This document shows positions 8,918 through 16,873 of a stretch of 64,000 nucleotides of DNA, one piece after another (the first letter of the stretch is position 1; every line of letters begins with the position of its first letter). Under the pieces are notes generated by a model. That model was not told the origin of the DNA, searched no databases, and saw only the letters and a list, made by a program, of their open reading frames with translations. Both the position numbers and the translations under genes were made by a program. This DNA is from Poriferisodalis sp965237655 (GTDB lineage: Bacteria > Actinomycetota > Acidimicrobiia > Acidimicrobiales > Poriferisodalaceae): contig NZ_CBDEGB010000001.1 of assembly GCF_965237655.1 (NCBI RefSeq), positions 806,001 through 870,000 on the forward strand, read 5' to 3'.

Positions 8918-9753
8918 GCTCAACAGGCGAATCCGAAACCCCGGCCGAGCTCACCCTCATCATCGGAGGACCCGGCAGTGGGAAATCAACGTATCTGGTG
9001 CAACTGTTCGGTCGCCTCCAAGAAGGCTCCAGCGCTTTCTCGCTCGTCGACGCGCCAGAGAGCCTTGGCCCGGTCAGAGACGGGCTGAACCGTCTCGCCC
9101 AAGGGTTGCCAGTTCGCCATACCTCAACCGGGGCGGAACTCATCCAAGAACTCAAGACCGTAAGGAACGACGGTGCGGAAGTGCGGGTGTCCATCCCCGA
9201 CTACCCGGGCGAAGCCGTTGACGAACTGGTTGCTCGTCGCCGTGTTCCTTTCCGCTGGCGCGATCTGGCCGTGGAATCCGCTCGATGGCTGCTGTTCGTT
9301 CGGGTCGAGCAGATGCCCGACCTCCCTGGTTTGCCCGCACGCGAAGTGTCGACCCCAAGCTCCCCCGACCTGCAACGCGAACTGCCCATGGACATCCGGC
9401 TAGTCGAGCTGCTCCAGATCTTGCGCCACGAACGTCGACGGCGAAAGCCGTCTGCATCCGAGATGCCAGACCTAACGATCGTGATGTCGTGCTGGGATGA
9501 GATCTCAGATAAACCTGACGGCATTGCGCCGGCGTCCATCCTGCATGAGCGGGCACCGCTCATGCACTCGTATGCGGAAGCCAGCTGGGAGCCTGCCCGC
9601 TTGTCTGTCGTCGGGCTCTCGGCGCAAGGGCTTTCGCTCGAAGAGTCGAATCCGAACGCCCAGTTCATTGACCTCGGCCCCGAGTCGATGGGGTTCCTCG
9701 TGCGACAAGACGGGACGGTGACAGACGACCTCACTGAACTCTTGGCACGATGA
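8914..9753 (+). CDS. Double-GTPase-system small GTPase
   Basis: 279 residues. A P-loop, GGPGSGKST, lies near the N-terminus at residues about 19-27; VSIPDYPGEAVDEL near residue 93 is the Asp-x-x-Gly switch region. LLFVRVEQM and LTIVMSCWDE follow as the strand segments where the base-specificity loop is expected. This fits the first GTPase (DO-GTPase1 type) of the GASH/GAP1 systems. The start overlaps the previous stop by four bases and the stop overlaps the next start by four (ATGA at 9750-9753), so the three proteins are probably translated in stoichiometric coupling and act as one complex. The role is inferred from the family: a nucleotide-driven switch controlling the downstream effector. 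Confidence 0.78.
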   Translation: MSSTGESETPAELTLIIGGPGSGKSTYLVQLFGRLQEGSSAFSLVDAPESLGPVRDGLNRLAQGLPVRHTSTGAELIQELKTVRNDGAEVRVSIPDYPGEAVDELVARRRVPFRWRDLAVESARWLLFVRVEQMPDLPGLPAREVSTPSSPDLQRELPMDIRLVELLQILRHERRRRKPSASEMPDLTIVMSCWDEISDKPDGIAPASILHERAPLMHSYAEASWEPARLSVVGLSAQGLSLEESNPNAQFIDLGPESMGFLVRQDGTVTDDLTELLAR

Positions 9754-12701
9754 GTGAGCGATTCGGGTGGGCAAGATTCGGCGATGTGAACGGCGGGCAC
9801 AACCTGATCGATGCGAATGGCATTGAGAGCGATCTGCTCAGCGACATTCGCTGGCACACTGACCTGCCGCCTGCCGCACCGTCCGAATGGCCTGCGTTCT
9901 TCGCCGGCTACCCGATCGGGGACCAGTACGTCGTTCAGTTCACCCAGCCCGACACTCAAGCCAGCCGGCCCGGGATGGTCGCAACGACATTGGTCACGGT
10001 TGGCCTCAGCGAAGTTGGAAGGGTCGCGCTAGCAACCCTCCGACGGGCGTCTGCCCTGATCAGCGAACCCGCAGCCCCTCCGCACCGTCACGAACGCATA
10101 GACGGCCTCGGCGCTGTCTTGAACCTACTGGCGGGCTCAGGGCCGGCCTACTGGGTCGGAGACCCGACTTTCGGCCTACTGGTCGACCAACTCTGGGAAG
10201 TGCTGAATGCGGAAGATCGAGCGGCGCTCGTGTTCGGGGCGCTGTTCACGCCAACAAGCATTCCGTACCCACTGATCAGCGGAACAACGCACGGCGTCTA
10301 CCGCGTGCCGGAGCATCTGCGCTCGAGATTCCAGACCAGATCGATAGTCAGCGCAGCGAATCCGCCTGTCGCCGGCGAGCCTGCCAGCGACATACTCGCT
10401 GGCAGGACGGGCATCGCAGCCGATCTCGGCATCGAAACACCATCGCTTCGCCAGTGGCTCCATCTCTCGAAGGCAAACCGCTACTACAACCAAGCTGGCA
10501 TCTCGAATCCCGATGAGCTCCGGTCCTGCGCTCATCTCGTCATGCTGCTCGCCCCTGAGCCAGAAGACGGCCTGTCGATCAAACAGCGGTTGGGCACGAT
10601 GATCGTCGAGTCAAGTGCGAGCGCTCCCTTCTCGCATATCCGAGGTCTTCGCAGTATCGAGCTCGACGATCTAGGCGTTCAGCTCAGGGACGCCATCGAT
10701 CCGTGGGCAGATGCAGTGATTCGGGACCCAAACCGCATCGATGATCTCGAGGCCGCTTTGGCTGAGACGGCAGTCACCCCGTCGGATCCGCTCTCTTCCA
10801 AGTTGGAAGCCGCGCTAGCCGAGCAGATCGCAGCGAGCGGTCAGGCGATCATGGGCCACTTCGATGCTGCGCTGACTGTGGACAATCGAGCCGTATTCGC
10901 TGCGCTTGCCCGCCACCTTGACCGAACCCGGGGCGATTTGATGTTGGCATCCGTGAGCGCAATCGGTAGTCGAGATTGGACTCACGAGATTGCCCGACTT
11001 GAAGAGCTGCCCCTCTTCCACGCCAGCTCGTGCCCGACGGATGAGCCGATCGGTGCATTCAGCGCGCACCTATCAATCTCTGGACATTCGGCCGAGTCAT
11101 GCGCGCGACTCGCAGCTAGGTGCAGGCCGCAGCACGTCGTATCGGCTGCGTGCGCCCTCGGGGCACCCGACCTCATCCCACTTGCTGCAAGAGCTGCTCT
11201 ACAAGATGTTGACGCTCTCTTGCCGGCGCAGCCAGCCAACCGACACTGGCTGGACATCTGGGCGCATGCAGTTGACGGCGGTGCCGACCCATGGATCTGG
11301 CTCCAACCCGAGGAGGCTGTGGTGCCGGTTATCGACGCTCTCATGGACGGCAATCAGTCCATGGCGAGGATTCTGACCGAACTGAGTAAGCACGACGACA
11401 TCGATCTCGCCACTTACCCCAGACGAACTGAAGCATGGGGCATCATCCAAGAACCAGCACGCTCCCGCCTGCTCCGCCGCACTGCGGTCACAATTGTCCT
11501 CGAGGGCACGGTGACCGACGACCTCGAGCCGGCGCTGCGCAGCGCTGTTCTCAGCGCTGACGTCATGGCACGAGCAGCAGCCTCGGATGTCTCAGCGGCA
11601 ATCGATGCCCTTGAGACACTCGCTGCGCATGCGAACTCCGATATCGCCAAAGCTGTAGTCAAGGCAGCCGATCTCGGAGTCGATGCTGACCGGTTCGCTG
11701 ACCTCATCGTTCACCGAAGCTGGACAGGGGCAGCACGCTACGTCATCCGCAAGGCCCCGGACAGGCCGGATCTCGCGTCGATTGAAGGCAAGTGCCGGCA
11801 GGTCTTCCTCATGACCGTGGTCGACTGGTTTGATGCCATGCTCGGTAGGTACCCGAAGCCAGTTCGCGCACGCCTCAGAAATGACACTCTGCCAGGAACG
11901 TTAGATGCGCTGATCGTCACAGCAATTCAGATAGAGCGAAAGGCTGTTCGGAAACACCTCGAGGATTGGAAGTCTTTACGCCACAAGAAGATCACCGTCG
12001 ACGTCGGAACATTCGAAGGCGGCGAGCGGACGCTCCGCGTCGGAGTCATTGAGGTCGGTCAAGGCAACATCGGCGCAGCCACCATCACGACGATGGCCGT
12101 GGAAGGGCTGCAGCCGCAGATCGTTCTGATGGTGGGTGTGGCCGGCGGAGTCAAGGATGTCGATATCGGCGATGTGGTCGCATCGAGCAAGATCTACTGG
12201 GCCGAATCCGGCAAGAGTGAGGCCGATCATGAGGCACCACGACCTGACCATGGACCTGTTTCACAAGACCTGGTTCAGGTCGCCCGAGATGTTGCCGCAG
12301 ACGACACATGGAAATCCCGACGGCTGAGCGAAGCCGACGCGGCCTCAGCACCCAAGGCGATAGTCGCTCCGATTGTGGCGGGCGAGCGCGTCGTCGGGTC
12401 CAGAGATTCTGCAGATGCACGCCGAATCAAGGAGACCTACGGCGATGCCGTCGCAGTCGACATGGAAGATATGGGCGTCGCCACCGCAGCAGACTGGACT
12501 GGATCTAAGTGTTTGGCGATACGGGCCATATCCGACCTCCTCGACGGCAAGGCAGAGGCGGACGCGGGCGGCAGCCAACCAATCGCCGCTGCCAATGCAG
12601 CTGCTTTTGCATTCGAACTGCTCGCGAGATTCCACCACTCGACCTTCGAAGACGCACCATTTGACGAAACTGGCCCACTCACCCAAGACCTCGACAGCTA
12701 G
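9750..12701 (+). CDS. GAP1-like protein fused to a nucleoside-phosphorylase effector domain
   Basis: 983 residues. The N-terminal 110 residues (RFGWARFGDVNGGHNLI) match the start of GTPase-associated protein 1 types. A long helical middle region follows. From about residue 755 the sequence is a PNP/UDP-phosphorylase fold: RVGVIEVGQGNIGAA, then VLMVGVAGGVKDVDIGDVV, the purine-binding signature VDMEDMGVATAA near 905 and RAISDLLDGKAEAD near 925. These correspond to the Met-Glu and Arg...Asp active-site regions of nucleoside phosphorylases and MTA/SAH nucleosidases. The start overlaps the small GTPase gene. Inference: the GTPases sense a threat and release the phosphorylase/nucleosidase domain to attack a nucleotide or NAD-like pool. 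The substrate cannot be read from the sequence. Confidence 0.8.
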   Translation: MSERFGWARFGDVNGGHNLIDANGIESDLLSDIRWHTDLPPAAPSEWPAFFAGYPIGDQYVVQFTQPDTQASRPGMVATTLVTVGLSEVGRVALATLRRASALISEPAAPPHRHERIDGLGAVLNLLAGSGPAYWVGDPTFGLLVDQLWEVLNAEDRAALVFGALFTPTSIPYPLISGTTHGVYRVPEHLRSRFQTRSIVSAANPPVAGEPASDILAGRTGIAADLGIETPSLRQWLHLSKANRYYNQAGISNPDELRSCAHLVMLLAPEPEDGLSIKQRLGTMIVESSASAPFSHIRGLRSIELDDLGVQLRDAIDPWADAVIRDPNRIDDLEAALAETAVTPSDPLSSKLEAALAEQIAASGQAIMGHFDAALTVDNRAVFAALARHLDRTRGDLMLASVSAIGSRDWTHEIARLEELPLFHASSCPTDEPIGAFSAHLSISGHSAESCARLAARCRPQHVVSAACALGAPDLIPLAARAALQDVDALLPAQPANRHWLDIWAHAVDGGADPWIWLQPEEAVVPVIDALMDGNQSMARILTELSKHDDIDLATYPRRTEAWGIIQEPARSRLLRRTAVTIVLEGTVTDDLEPALRSAVLSADVMARAAASDVSAAIDALETLAAHANSDIAKAVVKAADLGVDADRFADLIVHRSWTGAARYVIRKAPDRPDLASIEGKCRQVFLMTVVDWFDAMLGRYPKPVRARLRNDTLPGTLDALIVTAIQIERKAVRKHLEDWKSLRHKKITVDVGTFEGGERTLRVGVIEVGQGNIGAATITTMAVEGLQPQIVLMVGVAGGVKDVDIGDVVASSKIYWAESGKSEADHEAPRPDHGPVSQDLVQVARDVAADDTWKSRRLSEADAASAPKAIVAPIVAGERVVGSRDSADARRIKETYGDAVAVDMEDMGVATAADWTGSKCLAIRAISDLLDGKAEADAGGSQPIAAANAAAFAFELLARFHHSTFEDAPFDETGPLTQDLDS

Positions 12702-12856
12702 GTGCCCCAAGCAAGGCCGCTGCGTCATCCTGAGACCGTCCCCGAGGCAGGCCATCTGCTCATCGCTCGACTGCTGGGCGTCGATGGCGATGTGGTTCTC
12801 GCTGGTCGGTGGCTCGAGCAAGAAGAGGTGATGCTCTGGCCTCCGGTCCTGGCCAC

Positions 12857-12912
12857 AACGCGTTCCGCGAATCGACCAAACGCGTTCCGCAAACCGTCGT
12901 AACGCGTTCCGC
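12857..12912. repeat. Three 12-bp direct repeats with 22-bp period
   Basis: AACGCGTTCCGC occurs exactly at 12857-12868, 12879-12890 and 12901-12912. The spacing is 22 bases both times, about two helical turns, which places the copies on one face of the helix. The spacers differ. They lie between the GTPase operon and the HicB-like gene. Cooperative protein-binding sites are likely; a CRISPR array is excluded by length. Confidence 0.7.
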
Positions 12913-12958
12913 GGCCACCCAGCGGCATCTCGCTGACCTGCGAGAACACAGTTTCGCA

Positions 12959-13093
12959 CCAACCCCACGAGGGCAATTCGCACACGTCCCCGAGAGGACG
13001 GCTGTCCGAAGTCTGCCCCTTTCGCAGCAGAGTTCGGCACGCCGTAGCGCTCGCGGCATCCTCGCCGAAGCTGACAAGATGGTTGAACCATGA
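12959..13093 (+). pseudogene. Possible HicA toxin remnant
   Basis: The frame ending at 13093 closes with SARGILAEADKMVEP, which resembles the C-terminus of HicA toxins. Its stop overlaps the ATG of the HicB-like gene at 13090 (ATGA), as in intact hicAB operons. The upstream part lacks the catalytic histidine region (GSHxxY/F), so this is at best a decayed toxin. Weak call, based on a short C-terminal match and position. Confidence 0.25.
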
Positions 13094-13329
13094 AACCTGA
13101 CGTGACCACCTTGGGACATCGCGTCGAAGTTGTGCAATCTGGCGAGTGGTGGGCGACTACGGTTCCTTCGCTTCGGGGCGTCTTCTCGCAAGCGAGACAC
13201 CTCGACGAGGTGCCGGCGGCCGCTTGCGAGGCGATCGCCCTGATGCTCGATGTTGATCCTGCCGACGTGGGGCCGATCGACGTGCGTGTGCAGCGGCAGC
13301 AGGGTGGGGCTGAGCTTCTGGCCGGGTAG
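13090..13329 (+). CDS. HicB-like antitoxin
   Basis: 79 residues with the HicB-type alpha/beta pattern: VEVVQSGEWWATTVPSLRGVFSQARHLDEVPAAACEAIALML, given here as an overall order of strand, strand, helix rather than a single motif. The central phrase VPSLRGVFSQA is characteristic of the RNase-H-like HicB fold that binds and inhibits HicA mRNA interferase. No intact hicA is adjacent; a possible remnant overlaps the start. It lacks an obvious C-terminal DNA-binding domain, so it may be an orphan antitoxin or a solitary HicB-fold protein. Confidence 0.6.
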   Translation: MKPDVTTLGHRVEVVQSGEWWATTVPSLRGVFSQARHLDEVPAAACEAIALMLDVDPADVGPIDVRVQRQQGGAELLAG

Positions 13330-13407
13330 GGCCGTCGCCGGCAGCGTCGGCGGCATCGCGTCGTGGTTGCGGGCCTTCTCGGCGGGCCGGCAGACGATCG
13401 CCGGAGA

Positions 13408-14532
13408 TCACCCGAGATCACCGACGGCGCTCACGAGGTCGATGATCCCGATCGAGGGGCGCACGCCGAATCGGAGCTGCGGGGCGTTGCCGCGCTCGCG
13501 GCCCACGCCGGTCGACACGTAGATCGGTGTCCCGTCCAGCTCATGCAGCCCGCCTGCGGCGACGTGCCTCGGCACGCTCGACAACGTCAGCGGCGGCCCG
13601 AGGATCGGCAACGAGACCTGCCCACCGTGGGTGTGGCCGGCTACCAGAAGATCGACAGGCGTCGCTTGCACCAACTCGATGGCGTCCGGCTTGTGCCCGA
13701 CGAGGATCCGCACTCCGGCTTGCCCGTTGCCCGCGAGCCGCCGTGCCATCCGCCGAGCCGCCGCATCGTCGCCGAACAGCGTCGTGCCGCCGATGCTCAC
13801 CGACACGCCCTTGAGCTCGAACGTGTCGAGCTCGTTGTCGAGCACCCTCGCACCGGTGCCCTCGGTGATCCGGCGGAGGCCCGCGACGGTGTCGGTGTTG
13901 CCGCTCACCAGGTACACGAGCGGCACATCGTCGACAATCCGCTCGATCAGCTGCGTGAATTGCGGTGCTCGCTCGTCCAGCAATTCGGCATCGAACTGGT
14001 ACAGGTCGCCGGGCACCAGGACGATGTCGGGCGCGAAGCCGAGCAGACGTTCGGTCGCATCGCGCTCGTAGTCGCCGACCGCGGTGGTCTGCAGATCAGC
14101 CAGCACGCCGATCCGGATCCGTTCATCGACGTCGTCGACCGCAAGCCCCACGGCGTCCACCTTCAACCAGAAGGGCTCCACATAGGTCGCGTAGACGCCG
14201 ACCGGGACGGCGGCCACGGCGATGACGCAGACGGCGGTGATCGCCCGTGGGCGCGGGCGGGCCCCCAGCAGCACGATGCCGCCCGCCAGCGGCACCCCCA
14301 CGGTCCCCACGACATAGGCGACATGGATCAGCGTGAACCCGTCCACACCGGTGATGAGCAGCGCCCCGACGCTCAACAGGACCGTGCCCACCAATCCCAC
14401 GCCCGCAGCACGCCCGACAACCCGTCCGCTGCGCAGGCATGCACGCAGCCACCGCACCGAGAAGATCCCCGAGACGGCCCCCACCAGCACACCAGCCGCA
14501 ACGCAGTAGTAGTTCAAGAGCACCGGCTGCAC
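13408..14532 (-). CDS. Membrane-anchored calcineurin-like metallophosphoesterase
   Basis: 374 residues. Four hydrophobic segments in the first 120 residues (for example VGLVGTVLLSVGALLITGV and AITAVCVIAVAAVPVGVYA) anchor it in the membrane. The phosphoesterase domain follows with the motif order IGVLADLQTT, VPGDLYQF, SGNTDTV, ILVGHKPDA and VAGHTHGGQ. The usual metal ligands DxH, GDxxD and GNHD are replaced by DLQ, GDLYQ and GNTD, whereas GHTHGGQ is conserved, so metal binding or substrate may be atypical. The overall layout resembles YkuE-type phosphoesterases. It is convergent with the HicB-like gene. Confidence 0.85.
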   Translation of the reverse strand: MQPVLLNYYCVAAGVLVGAVSGIFSVRWLRACLRSGRVVGRAAGVGLVGTVLLSVGALLITGVDGFTLIHVAYVVGTVGVPLAGGIVLLGARPRPRAITAVCVIAVAAVPVGVYATYVEPFWLKVDAVGLAVDDVDERIRIGVLADLQTTAVGDYERDATERLLGFAPDIVLVPGDLYQFDAELLDERAPQFTQLIERIVDDVPLVYLVSGNTDTVAGLRRITEGTGARVLDNELDTFELKGVSVSIGGTTLFGDDAAARRMARRLAGNGQAGVRILVGHKPDAIELVQATPVDLLVAGHTHGGQVSLPILGPPLTLSSVPRHVAAGGLHELDGTPIYVSTGVGRERGNAPQLRFGVRPSIGIIDLVSAVGDLG

Positions 14533-14709
14533 GACCCCGAATCAGCAGAGTGTCACAGATGTGTCGCACCGACCAGCCGGAGCCGGGGGACGAGGTGAAG
14601 GCGGAACGTCGCTTTCGAAGGTCTTCGGGCTGCGCTGACGAGAGTGATCGGCGAGGCCGCTGAAGGATGCCGTGTCGTCCCTCATCCACGACGTGGCTCA
14701 CCTAGAGGG

Positions 14710-15021
14710 TCAGCAGTCGGCGAGCGCTTCCAGGGCGCTGCATATCTCGACGTAGCGCCATCCGACGCTTCCGATGCGCTCGGTGAGGAACGACTTGTTG
14801 ATCGGTTGCAGGTTGTCGAACGACGCTGCGCACTCGTCGCTCAGTCCCTCTGCGGGTCCGAGCTGGATCTCTGTGGGAATTGAGCGCACCGTGCGCGTGA
14901 CCGGAGCGACGATGATCCACCTCAGCACTGCGATGGCATCTGTCCGGGTCACTACCAAGACCGGCCGTCGTTTGTCCTCGGCTTCTGCCCACCAGATGTC
15001 GCCTCGTGCGGGCGTCACCAC
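14710..15021 (-). CDS. mazF: MazF/PemK-type toxin (mRNA interferase)
   Basis: 103 residues from GTG 15021; a second GTG three bases on is equally possible. RGDIWWAEAEDKRRPVLVV is the MazF N-terminal signature, including the Arg-Pro-Val-Leu-Val strand, followed by WIIVAPVTRTVRS. ECAASFDNLQPINKSFL corresponds to the conserved Asn-Leu region near the catalytic loop. The family cleaves single-stranded mRNA at short motifs. The start overlaps the stop of the upstream antitoxin gene (TGA 15017-15015), so the pair is translationally coupled. Confidence 0.88.
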   Translation of the reverse strand: MVTPARGDIWWAEAEDKRRPVLVVTRTDAIAVLRWIIVAPVTRTVRSIPTEIQLGPAEGLSDECAASFDNLQPINKSFLTERIGSVGWRYVEICSALEALADC

Positions 15022-15263
15022 GGCTCATCGGCGATCATTGCCGCCGTGGCTGCGTCGGACCATCCGACGTCGTGTTCGGTCTGCGGATGGCGGAGGTAAC
15101 CGTCCACGATGACCTTGCCGATCCGCCGTCTGCGGTGCTCATCAACCAGCCATGTGAGTCCACGCCGCACCGCGTCGGAGCGAGACTCGAATTCGCCGGC
15201 AGCGACGAGGTCGTCAACTTGGGCGGCAAGATCGTCATCGATGCGCGTAACGAGTTGCGTCAT
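15015..15263 (-). CDS. Ribbon-helix-helix antitoxin paired with MazF
   Basis: 82 residues from ATG 15263; the open frame extends 24 codons further, but TQLVTRIDDDLAAQVDDLV is the natural N-terminus. The pattern strand (QLVTRID), helix (DDLAAQVDDLVAAGEF), helix (SRSDAVRRGLTWLVDEHRR) is a CopG/MetJ-like RHH DNA-binding domain. The C-terminal tail should wrap the MazF toxin and neutralise it, and the complex should repress its own promoter. The stop overlaps the toxin start. Confidence 0.85.
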   Translation of the reverse strand: MTQLVTRIDDDLAAQVDDLVAAGEFESRSDAVRRGLTWLVDEHRRRRIGKVIVDGYLRHPQTEHDVGWSDAATAAMIADEPW

Positions 15264-15440
15264 GCAAGAAGCATAGCGAGATGCAATGTTCCGGCGCGCA
15301 GACGTCCGACGGCTGACACGCAACGCGCTGCCCACGGCTTCACCAGCTACACCAGCTTCGAAGCCCGCGGCATCCTCTCGACATGATCAACCCCGCCGAG
15401 CCGTCGCTTCGTCGGGATCGAGGGACTGCGAGAACCGCTG

Positions 15441-16313
15441 GTGTCTGTGCTGATAGCCGAACGCACCGGCGCCGGCGGTGCCGCCGGATGGGTGGCCGAC
15501 AACCTCGCTGTCATCGACGCTGCCCTCGCCAGTGCGCATGAGCCGCTCAGCGTGGAGGTGCTGCACGGCTGGCACGCCCGCCTCATGCGCAACAGCAACC
15601 TGGACCCCGAGCTGATCGGGGCGTTCCGTCCCAGAGTCGGCTGGGTCGGCGGCAGCTCACCGCTCACGGCGACGTACATCCCCCCGCCGCCGAGCGAGAT
15701 CCCCGGCCTGATCGACGATCTCATCGGCTTCGCGAACGACCGGATCGACGTGGACCCGATCTCCCACGCGACGATCCTGCACGCCCAGTTCGAGGCGATC
15801 CATCCCTACGGCGACGGCAACGGCCGACTCGGCCGGATACTCATCACCAGAGCCCTGCGACGAGCGGGCCTGACCCGCCATTCGACGGTGCCGATCAGCG
15901 TCGCGATCGCACGAGACGCCGGCGGCTACCTGTCGGGACTGCATCTGTTCGAGCTAGGCAGGACCGGCCCGTGGATCGCCTGGTTCGCTGGCGTCGCGCA
16001 ACATGCCGCAGCAATCACCGATCAGCTCGCTGACCGCACACGCCACATCATCGACTCGTGGCAGGACAGGCTGAGCGGACTGCGCGCCGACAGCGCAGCA
16101 CTGGCGCCGGTGCCGCTGCTGGTCGCTCACCCCCTCCAGAGCGCTCCCGACACCGCTGCCCTGCTGCACATCAGCAGACCCGCCGCGAGAACCGCGCTGC
16201 GGTCCCTCGCCGACCGCGGCATCCTCACCGCCGTCGAGGCCCCCACACCCGGCGTAGGCCGCAACCGCGACTGGTACGCCGCCTACGACCTCATTGACAC
16301 CTGGACGCACTGA
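15441..16313 (+). CDS. Fic-domain AMP-transferase-like protein, N-terminally shortened
   Basis: 290 residues from GTG 15441. The Fic active site IHPYGDGNGRLGR lies at about 117-129 with catalytic His, the Gly-Asn-Gly loop and Arg, as in enzymes that transfer AMP from ATP to target hydroxyls. A C-terminal winged helix (HISRPAARTALRSLADRGI) suits a Fic/HTH fusion. Family members usually begin some 60-80 residues earlier, with an inhibitory SxxxE(G/N)-type helix. Here the frame upstream reads FVGIEGLREPLVSV without a start codon and is closed by TGA at 15384-15386. The gene therefore looks 5'-truncated, or it uses a restart that removes auto-inhibition. Confidence 0.8.
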   Translation: MSVLIAERTGAGGAAGWVADNLAVIDAALASAHEPLSVEVLHGWHARLMRNSNLDPELIGAFRPRVGWVGGSSPLTATYIPPPPSEIPGLIDDLIGFANDRIDVDPISHATILHAQFEAIHPYGDGNGRLGRILITRALRRAGLTRHSTVPISVAIARDAGGYLSGLHLFELGRTGPWIAWFAGVAQHAAAITDQLADRTRHIIDSWQDRLSGLRADSAALAPVPLLVAHPLQSAPDTAALLHISRPAARTALRSLADRGILTAVEAPTPGVGRNRDWYAAYDLIDTWTH

Positions 16314-16492
16314 CCGCGCACTCCCCGGGACGCTGATCGCCTCGGTCTCACCGATGACATGCAGCTGCGACGACGGCCGGTGGATGCGGGCCGACTCTTC
16401 GACGTGTCCGCTGTATTGGGTTTATAGCGCTTTTGGTTTCAGAACAAATTCCCTATAAAGCTTGCAAAGTCGCCCTTCGCGGGCCAACCGAC

Positions 16493-16546
16493 CGCAGCGC
16501 CAGTGCCGGGATGGCGATGCGCGGCATGACCCGTCGCACTTCGACC
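16493..16546 (-). pseudogene. Fragment of a duplicated ASCH-domain gene
   Basis: About 54 bases closely match the inside of the intact ASCH gene at 17243-17680 (segment near 17537-17590). Both share GATGCGCGGCATGAC and TCGTCGCACTTCGACCG-like words; the minus-strand peptide EVRRVMPRI is identical. The match stops abruptly on both sides. An AT-rich patch (16420-16470) borders it. This is a relic of a second ASCH gene lost by deletion. Confidence 0.6.
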
Positions 16547-16675
16547 GCCTGTCACACCCTCATGGCTATGGTGACGGGCAACGGGAGGCGCGGAACCCAC
16601 CGCTTGCGCAGGGGAACCTGAGCACTCGGCCCTGAGCCGACTTCAGGCGGACCGGCCTCCCGTCTCGCGCGTCAT

Positions 16676-16873
16676 GTGCGCCCATCGGGAAATGCAGCCG
16701 TGACCACGCTCCACGCCGCTGGACATCGTGAGCGACCCACTTGCAGCCACCGACAATTTCGCCATCCTGACCAGCCGGGCATGGTCACGATCCCGGGTAG
16801 TTTGGAGGATGCGGTGCCGAGGGGTACGTGGCTCAACATCTTGAGACAAGCAGGCCTCCGCCGGAGTTCGTGA
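16676..16873 (+). CDS. hicA: HicA-like toxin
   Basis: 65 residues from GTG 16676. The C-terminal two thirds are clearly HicA: CSHRQFRHPDQPGMVTIPG with the catalytic histidine in SHRQF, then VPRGTWLNILRQAGLRRSS. HicA proteins are small dsRBD-fold mRNA interferases that depend on this histidine. The N-terminal 20 residues (VTTLHAAGHRERPT) fit poorly to the usual GWxxxRxxGSH helix, and the Gly before Ser-His is Cys, so activity may be reduced. The stop TGA (16871-16873) shares one base with the hicB ATG at 16873. Confidence 0.65.
   Translation: MRPSGNAAVTTLHAAGHRERPTCSHRQFRHPDQPGMVTIPGSLEDAVPRGTWLNILRQAGLRRSS

Noticed and set aside
12857..12912. Possible CRISPR array
   Set aside because: Repeats are only 12 bases with 10-base spacers, and there are no cas genes.
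13363..14598. 411-codon plus-strand frame
   Set aside because: Antisense to the metallophosphoesterase, with His/Asp/Arg-rich composition and no motif.
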